Source: Bacteroidota bacterium (lineage in GTDB: Bacteria; Bacteroidota; Bacteroidia; Chitinophagales; Saprospiraceae). Taken from it: DNA of 6,273 nucleotides. The notes under the pieces were generated by a model. The model made no database searches and had not been told where the DNA came from. It worked only from the letters and a program-made list of their open reading frames with translations. Position numbers and translations under genes: made by a program. Position 1 is the stretch's first letter. Every line of letters starts with the position of its first letter. Positions 1-5,254 of the stretch are shown here, piece after piece. The stretch covers positions 1-6,273 of the forward strand of contig JAGWYI010000260.1 in the NCBI GenBank assembly GCA_018969455.1. The letters are read 5' to 3'.

Positions 1-961
1 GTTTGGTGGTTTTTATGGCGCCGCCCCGATCCTGGGCAAACAAAATTCGATACGTATATCCTTTTAGGTTCCCCGCAGCATCCAGATCGGGCAATTCGGC
101 AAAAATGGTACTGCCAATGGGAATATATCGGGGATCGACGGCGATGGAATAACCTGCGGTCAGCGGAAAAAATCCGGATCCAAGCACCGTTTCATCTACT
201 TTTGTAAAAAACACATGCGTTCCGCCCGCACCTTTCACCGAGCCGCCAAAACCGAAATACGTCCTTTTTCCATCCGGAAACTCCACCAGGCAAGAGCCTT
301 GGAGCTGCGCGTTTTCAACTTCTTTCTTTGTTTTGAACCAGGCCAATTCCAGGTTGCGGCCCTCCAGCGCGCCGCGCTTGATGGCCGCCGGGTTGGGTAC
401 ATTCTTCTCTGGCCGGGCATATATCGGGAATTTAAAGTTTTCTGAACGCACGCGGCTCGCATACACCAGCGGTGTGTAGTACCCGGTTATACGCACTTTG
501 TCGCGTTTAATTTCGGTATTTATCCGATAAAAATCGAAGGTTTTTAAGAGAACCTTGGGGTCTAGCAATTGCACACCCTCCAACAATTCCAGGCTCTTGA
601 GCATTTCGGCCCGACTTATTCCCGAAGTGCCACGGTCTTTAACGTCGGGTCGCAACAAATAATTGGTTTGCTGGTACATGGCCTGCAACATAACCGGGTC
701 AAATTCTATAAAGGGCAAGGTGTCGGGGAGTGCCGGAATTAATACAGAGGAGGCCAGTTTTCGTTTGGATTTGCCCCTCTCTTCGGGATAGGCGCTCAAG
801 GCCGGAACCGCAGCAGATGCTGAAAACTGGCTTTTTTCAACGCCCGGCATCGACGCCGTGTCTTTGACGGCAGCCAACTGAATTTCAGGACGGTTCTGAC
901 AACACACTGTGCTCATCGTGATGGTGCAGAACACCCAATAAAATCGGATATTTTTCAGCAT
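1..961 (-). CDS. mltA: MltA-like membrane-bound lytic murein transglycosylase, 3' end off the window
   Basis: Lytic transglycosylases of the MltA family cleave the MurNAc-GlcNAc bond of peptidoglycan in the periplasm and leave a 1,6-anhydro-MurNAc end. I translated 320 residues from the ATG at 961; the reading frame is open to the left edge, so the C-terminus is missing. Residues 1-21 are a short basic start followed by a hydrophobic run ending in Cys-Cys, which suggests export. Neither Cys (20 or 21) has Gly/Ala/Ser at -1, so lipoprotein status is uncertain. Residues 25-85 look like a low-complexity linker. Family motifs follow in order: GYYTP (160-164), FPIYARP (178-184), IKRGALEG (194-201), QGSCLVEFPDG (221-231), then the 3D-type barrel segment with DPRYIPIGSTIFAELP (276-291) and AQDRGGAIK (309-317), whose Asp is in the conserved catalytic-region motif. 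The segment between QGSC and the barrel seems shorter than in E. coli MltA. No Shine-Dalgarno is seen. The family call is strong; the exact function is inferred. Confidence 0.85.
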   Translation of the reverse strand, partial: MLKNIRFYWVFCTITMSTVCCQNRPEIQLAAVKDTASMPGVEKSQFSASAAVPALSAYPEERGKSKRKLASSVLIPALPDTLPFIEFDPVMLQAMYQQTNYLLRPDVKDRGTSGISRAEMLKSLELLEGVQLLDPKVLLKTFDFYRINTEIKRDKVRITGYYTPLVYASRVRSENFKFPIYARPEKNVPNPAAIKRGALEGRNLELAWFKTKKEVENAQLQGSCLVEFPDGKRTYFGFGGSVKGAGGTHVFFTKVDETVLGSGFFPLTAGYSIAVDPRYIPIGSTIFAELPDLDAAGNLKGYTYRILFAQDRGGAIKTTK

Positions 962-1000
962 ACGGGTATTGGATTCCGTTGCGGTTGTTTTTCGTTTTTA

Positions 1001-1008
1001 CAAATGTA
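1001..1008 (-). promoter_or_regulatory. Bacteroidota-type -7 promoter element for the mltA-like gene
   Basis: Read on the minus strand this is TACATTTG, an exact match to the TAnnTTTG element recognised by the primary sigma factor of Bacteroidota. It lies about 40 bases upstream of the mltA-like ATG and downstream of the crtZ stop, so the transglycosylase probably has its own promoter. I found no clear TTG -33 element at the usual 17-23 base spacing, which lowers confidence. The rest of the 116-bp gap (962-1077) is AT-rich and shows nothing else I recognise. Confidence 0.45.
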
Positions 1009-1077
1009 TAAAACTGAATCCGAACTTGCCCCGAATATGCGGAAAACTATTTAAAATTTAATTCAAGACACTGAAAA

Positions 1078-1572
1078 TCAATGCTCTTTGATTTCAGAAA
1101 TTTGCTTACGCGTCCGTTTCTTGAAGTATTTTGGATGCACCACCAGCAAACCAAAGGATTCGCCGCTATCCTTTTCCGTGCGCGCATGGTGGGCGCCGTG
1201 CGCACGCAAGATGCCGCGTGAATACCATCCATCCAGCTGTCGGAACCAAGTAAATCGCTGGTGAATGTACACGTCGTGTATCAGGAAATAGGTTAGTCCG
1301 TACAAAGAAATCCCAACACCGATAAAAAACACCCAAAAATGAGGGGTCATGGAACCGAACATATAACTAAACGCCGAAGGAATGGCAAAAACCAGAAAAA
1401 AACGGTCATTTTTTTCAAAAAAGCCCGTTTTGTGATGTCTGGGCAGATGATGATCTTCATGCCATTTCCATAAAAATCCATGCATGATGTATTTGTGTGA
1501 AAACCACGCCATGAACTCCATGCCGACATAGGCGAGCACAGTTACCAGGGTATACAACAACCAGTTGGACAT
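1078..1572 (-). CDS. crtZ: Beta-carotene hydroxylase, CrtZ type
   Basis: CrtZ is a membrane-embedded non-haem di-iron oxygenase that hydroxylates beta-ionone rings at C3 and C3', turning beta-carotene into zeaxanthin through cryptoxanthin. The 164-residue protein has all four histidine clusters of the fatty-acid hydroxylase superfamily in CrtZ-like form: HKYIMH (26-31), HEDHH (38-42), HDVYIH followed by QR (99-106) and HGAHH (125-129). Glu-Ser-Phe-Gly-Leu near residue 138 matches the conserved tail of the family. Hydrophobic segments at about 4-24, 58-72 and 78-98 would be membrane helices. The length is normal and nothing is missing. The C-terminus is basic (KKRTRKQ). The ATG at 1572 follows an A-rich leader without Shine-Dalgarno. 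The gene starts 48 bp after the glycosyltransferase stop in the same direction, so cotranscription is likely. No other carotenoid gene lies in the window, so the actual pigment cannot be told. Confidence 0.93.
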   Translation of the reverse strand: MSNWLLYTLVTVLAYVGMEFMAWFSHKYIMHGFLWKWHEDHHLPRHHKTGFFEKNDRFFLVFAIPSAFSYMFGSMTPHFWVFFIGVGISLYGLTYFLIHDVYIHQRFTWFRQLDGWYSRGILRAHGAHHARTEKDSGESFGLLVVHPKYFKKRTRKQISEIKEH

Positions 1573-1576
1573 AGAA

Positions 1577-1585
1577 TTTTTTTTT
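1577..1585 (-). promoter_or_regulatory. A9 tract in the crtZ leader, possible translation enhancer
   Basis: On the coding strand nine consecutive A residues end four bases before the crtZ ATG, and no Shine-Dalgarno is present. Bacteroidota leaders without Shine-Dalgarno often use A-rich sequence just upstream of the start, so this may set the start at 1572 and aid initiation. The function is inferred. No TAnnTTTG element occurs in the 48-bp gap (1573-1620), which favours transcription from upstream of the glycosyltransferase. Confidence 0.3.
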
Positions 1586-1620
1586 GGTCAAACACGCCAA
1601 AAGGCTAAATGTTCTGAATT

Positions 1621-2664
1621 TTAATCGTTGAAAGGCAAAAATTTGTCATCGTGCGGCTGATCAAATACCGGCGCCTGAAAATGAACGGGCTGGCCATTCA
1701 AAACTTGTTCGTACAAAAGCAAATACGATTGCGCCATTTGTTGGGCTGAAAAATGCGTCAGGGCATATTCGTGGCAATGAGATGCCTGAAATGAATCAGA
1801 ATTTTTCATGGCTTCCAACAATTCCGATTTTTTTACCGACAGGCAACCAAATTCGCTGTAAAAGGCTTCGATTGCACCATACTCGGGCATTTTCCTACGG
1901 CGCGGCGCTTCTTTTTTACCCAATAGCTCGGGCAATGCGCCATAAGGAGTGCCAAATACCGGGCACCCGAAATACAAACTCTCGGGTACTGCCAAACCGA
2001 ATGGTTCGTGCCAAATGGCCGGAAAAATCAAACCTTTGGATCCATTTAAAATGGCATTTCTTCCTTCCGCACTTAAAACACCGTGAAACCGAACATTTGG
2101 CGTAAGCGTAATGCGCAATTCTTTTCGAAAATTGACCCTTGTTCCACCCACCACATGCAACCGAGCGCCCAAACGCACCGCAAGATCAATCGCTCCCCGC
2201 ACGTTCTTGCCACGCCAGGCGGCATTTCCCAGAAAATGGTAATAAACCCGTTTGTTTCCCATGACGGGTGTGCCATATTCTGAAAAATCGATCCCATTGT
2301 GTACAAAAACATGCCCGCCATGCCGGTGCGCATGCTGAGCCGAAACAAAAACCGTATTTACATCAAAAACACAGGAAGCATTACAGTTGTCGTGGCAGGT
2401 AATCAAATAAGGTTTAGATTCGATGGAGGGCGCTTTGCAATGAAAATGAACCAAATCCACCATTTCGGGGATTTGGGCATCTATGGGCTTCTTTTCATCC
2501 AAAGTGTATACCGTAGCAAAGGGACAAACGGTGCCTTTTTTTGCGAGCAAACTCACCTTGTGTCCCATCACTGTCAGCGCCTTACCCAGCCACCACAACA
2601 CCCGCTCCGAATCATCGTACGAGGATACGGGCAATCGCGCGTTGTGAACCAAAAGTATATGCAT
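1621..2664 (-). CDS. Glycosyltransferase, GT4-like (GT-B fold), acceptor unknown
   Basis: This is a predicted cytoplasmic retaining glycosyltransferase that would move a sugar from a nucleotide-activated donor to an unidentified acceptor. The 347-residue protein opens with the GT-B N-terminal strand MHILLVHNARLP. It continues with SERVLWWLGKAL and GHKVSLLAKKG (about 19-44), resembling the GT4 pattern in which an ER-V segment precedes a GHxV strand. VHNGID (121-126) marks the interdomain region. The C-terminal domain begins near YYHFLGNAAWRGKN (141-154) and has the EX7E donor-binding motif, E220 to E228, within HEPFGLAVPESLYFGCPV. The frame stays open upstream to an ATG at 2886, but those extra 74 codons would overlap the start of folC on the other strand and precede the fold's first strand. 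I therefore chose the ATG at 2664. No membrane segment is apparent. It sits just upstream of crtZ in the same direction, but it resembles GT4 rather than the UGT-like CrtX family, so a carotenoid acceptor is only a guess. Confidence 0.85.
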   Translation of the reverse strand: MHILLVHNARLPVSSYDDSERVLWWLGKALTVMGHKVSLLAKKGTVCPFATVYTLDEKKPIDAQIPEMVDLVHFHCKAPSIESKPYLITCHDNCNASCVFDVNTVFVSAQHAHRHGGHVFVHNGIDFSEYGTPVMGNKRVYYHFLGNAAWRGKNVRGAIDLAVRLGARLHVVGGTRVNFRKELRITLTPNVRFHGVLSAEGRNAILNGSKGLIFPAIWHEPFGLAVPESLYFGCPVFGTPYGALPELLGKKEAPRRRKMPEYGAIEAFYSEFGCLSVKKSELLEAMKNSDSFQASHCHEYALTHFSAQQMAQSYLLLYEQVLNGQPVHFQAPVFDQPHDDKFLPFND

Positions 2665-2697
2665 GGTCAAAAATGCCAGCCGTTGGCGGCAGGCGGC

Positions 2698-2715
2698 TGT
2701 TGCAAATGTGCAACA
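2698..2715. promoter_or_regulatory. Inverted repeat in the divergent glycosyltransferase-folC intergenic region
   Basis: A perfect 7-bp dyad, TGTTGCA and TGCAACA, flanks a 4-base centre (AATG). It lies 33 bases upstream of the glycosyltransferase ATG and 74 bases upstream of the folC ATG. A second inverted repeat, CAGCCG (2677-2682) with CGGCTG (2694-2699), shares its last two bases with the first, so the two stems compete in a transcript reading toward the glycosyltransferase. It could be an operator for a dimeric regulator or an RNA hairpin in the leader. The symmetry is visible; any function is inferred. Confidence 0.3.
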
Positions 2716-2728
2716 TCTGGCTATTTTG
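2700..2728 (+). promoter_or_regulatory. Candidate Bacteroidota promoter for the folC-nadA operon
   Basis: TTG at 2700-2702 is followed after 19 bases by TATTTTG (2722-2728). This resembles the Bacteroidota TTG / TAnnTTTG pair with acceptable spacing, but the -7 box is one T short of consensus. Transcription would begin near 2735 and give a leader of roughly 55 bases. The -33 part overlaps the inverted repeat at 2698-2715, so a protein bound there could block it. Only a sequence resemblance. Confidence 0.25.
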
Positions 2729-2789
2729 CCCAAGATAAAATACATGAATTTATCAACTTTGCGCAAGTTTTTGAAGATCAACTTAAGGC

Positions 2790-4103
2790 ATGAACTATCA
2801 GGAAACGCTGGATTATTTATACACACATCTGCCCATGTTTCAACGCATTGGCGCAGCGGCCTATAAAAAGGACTTGGGAAATACACTGGCTTTGTGTGCC
2901 CAACTCGGAAATCCCCAACACAAATTCAATAGCATTCACGTTGCCGGAACCAATGGAAAGGGGTCGGTAACCCATATGTTGGCTGCAATATGTCAGGCCG
3001 CGGGCATGAAAACCGGTATGTATGTTAGCCCCCACTACAAAGACTTCCGCGAACGCATTCGAATCAATGGGCAGTATATTCCCCCAAAAAAAGTGGTTGA
3101 ATTTGTAGCAAAAACACAGAAAACGATTGAAGAAATCAAACCTTCCTTTTTTGAACTTTGTGTTGCTATGGCTTTCGACCATTTTGCCCAGGAAAAGGTA
3201 GATATTGCCATTGTAGAAGTCGGACTCGGCGGGAGGCTCGATAGCACCAATGTGATTACGCCCCTGGCGAGCGTCATAACCAACATCAGTTATGACCATA
3301 TGGACCTCCTTGGCGACACCCTCGCCCAGATCGCCAGCGAAAAAGCAGGCATCATCAAGCCCGGCATTCCGGTAATCATCGGCGAAACACATCCCGAATC
3401 GGCGCCCGTTTTTGTTCAAAAAGCCCGGGATACCGGCGCTCCCATTGCTTTTGCCGATCAGCACTTTGAGGCAAAGCTCCTTGCCGAAAATGTTCTCCAG
3501 GGGCAGTCTACCTTTCAAATAACAAAGGATGGCCAAACCCTACAGGCGCCTGTATTACTCGATGCAGCAGGACCGTTTCAGGATAAAAACCTGGCCACCG
3601 TTTTGCAGGTATTCGATTCCCTTCCCATTGTACCTGCATCGGCCGTCGAAACCGGACTCGCTCAGCTCCGCAAGCGGACCCGTTTCCAGGGGCGCTGGCA
3701 AATACTTGGACAAAATCCGTTGATTTTGTGTGACAGCGCGCACAATGAAGCAGGCTTGCGTACCGCTTTTGAAAAAATAAATTCCTTGCAATTCGAACGC
3801 ATTCACATTGTAACCGGTTTTGCCAACGACAAAGACTTGAGCAAGGCACTGCCAATTTTTCCCAAAAATGCCCGTTATTATTTCGCAAAAGCAAATGTTC
3901 CCCGCGGATTGGACGCCCAGGTGCTTTTAGATACGGCCGCAACCTATGGTCTGACAGGCAAGGCCTATCGCTCTGTCAGAAATGCTTTCCAGGCCGCCAA
4001 ACGCGCTGCGCATGCCAATGATCTGGTTTTGGTAATCGGCAGTATATTTGTAGTAGCAGAAATACCACTGAAACGCTTTTCGCCCCATCCTGCCTCATTC
4101 TAA
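2790..4103 (+). CDS. folC: Bifunctional dihydrofolate synthase / folylpolyglutamate synthase
   Basis: FolC is a cytoplasmic ATP-dependent ligase of the Mur ligase superfamily. It adds glutamate to dihydropteroate to give dihydrofolate and extends the polyglutamate tail of reduced folates. The 437-residue length is normal. Visible motifs: P-loop AGTNGKGSV (52-60), SPHYKDFRERI (80-90, a variant of SPH-L--F-ERI), VEVGLGGRLDSTN (142-154), ISYDHMDLLGDT (166-177) followed by SEKAGIIK (183-190), GRWQ (301-304) opening the C-terminal domain, CDSAHNEAG (314-322) in place of the common DGAHNP, and VLVIGSIFVVAE (413-424). The ATG at 2790 gives the usual N-terminus for the family, and no Shine-Dalgarno is present. 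nadA follows 15 bp after the stop, so the two are probably one transcript. Whether the enzyme has both activities or only one cannot be read from sequence alone. Confidence 0.95.
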   Translation: MNYQETLDYLYTHLPMFQRIGAAAYKKDLGNTLALCAQLGNPQHKFNSIHVAGTNGKGSVTHMLAAICQAAGMKTGMYVSPHYKDFRERIRINGQYIPPKKVVEFVAKTQKTIEEIKPSFFELCVAMAFDHFAQEKVDIAIVEVGLGGRLDSTNVITPLASVITNISYDHMDLLGDTLAQIASEKAGIIKPGIPVIIGETHPESAPVFVQKARDTGAPIAFADQHFEAKLLAENVLQGQSTFQITKDGQTLQAPVLLDAAGPFQDKNLATVLQVFDSLPIVPASAVETGLAQLRKRTRFQGRWQILGQNPLILCDSAHNEAGLRTAFEKINSLQFERIHIVTGFANDKDLSKALPIFPKNARYYFAKANVPRGLDAQVLLDTAATYGLTGKAYRSVRNAFQAAKRAAHANDLVLVIGSIFVVAEIPLKRFSPHPASF

Positions 4104-4118
4104 AAAACGATTCTTGTT

Positions 4119-5132
4119 ATGACAACCGTTCCCACCCTGGCCACTCAAAACCTTGAACGCAATGGTTACCTCGATCTGGATATAGACCCCACGCTCGATC
4201 TGATCGAAGAAATTAAGCGCCTGAAAAAAGAAAAAAACGCGGTAATCCTGGCGCATTATTACCAGGATGGCGACATCCAGGATATTGCCGATTACATTGG
4301 CGATTCCTTGGGGCTATCGCAAAAGGCCGCCGCAACCGACGCGGATGTGATTGTATTTGCGGGCGTGCATTTTATGGCGGAAACGGCTAAAATTCTTTCG
4401 CCCAGTAAAAAAGTGTTGCTGCCCGACCTGAAAGCGGGTTGTTCCCTCGCCGACTCCTGTCCACCGCATTTGTTTCGAAAGTTCAAAGAAAAATACCCCG
4501 ATCACCTGGTGGTTTCCTACATCAACTGCACAGCCGAGCTGAAAACCCTCACCGATATTTGCTGCACATCTACCAACGCTGTGCAAATCATTGAAAGCAT
4601 TCCTCAAAACCAGCCCATCATTTTTGCTCCGGATAAGAACCTTGGCGCTTATTTGATGAAAAAAACAGGCCGGGAAATGGTTATCTGGAATGGCGCTTGC
4701 ATGGTACACGAAATTTTCAGCCATGAACGCATTGTAAAATTGAGGGCGCGCCACCCAAACGCTAAATTCATAGCGCATCCGGAATGCGAAGCCCATATTC
4801 TGGAAATGGCCGATTATATTGGAAGCACCACCGGTTTGCTGAAGTATACCATCAACGACCCCGCTACCGAGTTTATCGTAGCCACCGAGTCGGGTATTTT
4901 GCATCAAATGCAGAAAAACAGCCCCACCAAGACCTTTATTCCAGCTCCGCCTGAAAACCAGTGCGCCTGCAACGATTGCCCCCACATGAAGCGAAACACC
5001 CTGGAGAAACTCTATTTGTGTATGGCGTACGAACTCCCCGAAATTATTTTACCCGATTGGGTGATTGAGCAAGGGCGTGCATCCATCGACCGGATGCTTG
5101 CAATTTCGGCAAAAGCAGGACTCATTGGATAG
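4119..5132 (+). CDS. nadA: Quinolinate synthase A
   Basis: NadA condenses iminoaspartate (made by NadB or an aspartate dehydrogenase) with dihydroxyacetone phosphate to form quinolinate, the precursor of NAD. It is a cytoplasmic enzyme that needs an oxygen-sensitive [4Fe-4S] cluster. The 337-residue protein is full length. The three expected cluster Cys regions are present: AGCSLADSC (C108), NGACMVHE (C194) and CACNDCPHM (C282, C284, C287; C287 is the likely ligand). Other family motifs are AHYYQDGDIQDIADYIGDS (45-63), FAGVHFMAETAKIL (80-93), YINCTAELK (134-142), CTSTNA (149-154), FAPDKNLG (169-176), HPECEAH (220-226) and GSTTGL (235-240). The ATG at 4119 follows the folC stop by 15 bp with no Shine-Dalgarno. 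nadB and nadC are not in the window. A short hairpin plus T-run follows the stop. Confidence 0.97.
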   Translation: MTTVPTLATQNLERNGYLDLDIDPTLDLIEEIKRLKKEKNAVILAHYYQDGDIQDIADYIGDSLGLSQKAAATDADVIVFAGVHFMAETAKILSPSKKVLLPDLKAGCSLADSCPPHLFRKFKEKYPDHLVVSYINCTAELKTLTDICCTSTNAVQIIESIPQNQPIIFAPDKNLGAYLMKKTGREMVIWNGACMVHEIFSHERIVKLRARHPNAKFIAHPECEAHILEMADYIGSTTGLLKYTINDPATEFIVATESGILHQMQKNSPTKTFIPAPPENQCACNDCPHMKRNTLEKLYLCMAYELPEIILPDWVIEQGRASIDRMLAISAKAGLIG

Positions 5133-5137
5133 GCCGG

Positions 5138-5156
5138 AGCCGCAGCGCTGGCTTTT
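5138..5156 (+). terminator. Possible intrinsic terminator for folC-nadA
   Basis: Five bases after the nadA stop, AGCC (5138-5141) pairs with GGCT (5150-5153), extended by one G-U pair, around a 6-base loop. The stem runs directly into TTTT (5153-5156). The stem is short and the T-run is only four bases, so it may be weak. It would act before the larger hairpin at 5200-5241. Confidence 0.35.
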
Positions 5157-5199
5157 GTCGCTCTAACTGCTGCCATTCAGATGCGGTATTACAACAACA

Positions 5200-5247
5200 T
5201 CATACCTGACCATGCCCCAAAACAGGCAATGTCAGGTATGAAGTTTT
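5200..5247. terminator. Strong hairpin between convergent genes, probable bidirectional terminator
   Basis: An 11-bp perfect inverted repeat, TCATACCTGAC (5200-5210) and GTCAGGTATGA (5231-5241), encloses a 2x2 mismatch and an inner TGCC/GGCA stem (5213-5216 with 5225-5228) around an 8-base loop. It lies between the 3' ends of nadA and the helicase gene. On the plus strand the stem is followed after two bases by TTTT (5244-5247). On the minus strand it is followed by the T-rich TGTTGTTGT. Position and symmetry suit a terminator working in both directions, although neither T-run is ideal. Confidence 0.65.
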
Positions 5248-5254
5248 AAAGTCC

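Noticed and set aside
215..462. Short open frames on both strands within the mltA-like gene
   Set aside because: The MltA frame is open through the whole stretch and carries the family motifs; the short frames have none.
2299..2793. 164-codon plus-strand open frame opposite the glycosyltransferase N-terminus and reaching folC
   Set aside because: Antisense to the glycosyltransferase and overlapping the folC start; no domain or hydrophobic pattern suggests a protein.
2817..3536. 239-codon minus-strand open frame inside folC
   Set aside because: It lies wholly antisense to folC, whose motifs are intact over the whole span. The product resembles nothing I know, and long antisense frames are common opposite such genes.
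3508..3942. 144-codon minus-strand open frame opposite the folC C-terminal domain
   Set aside because: Shadow of the folC reading frame with no recognisable motif.
4314..4985. 223-codon minus-strand open frame inside nadA
   Set aside because: Antisense to a complete, highly conserved nadA; no recognisable domain, so treated as a shadow frame.
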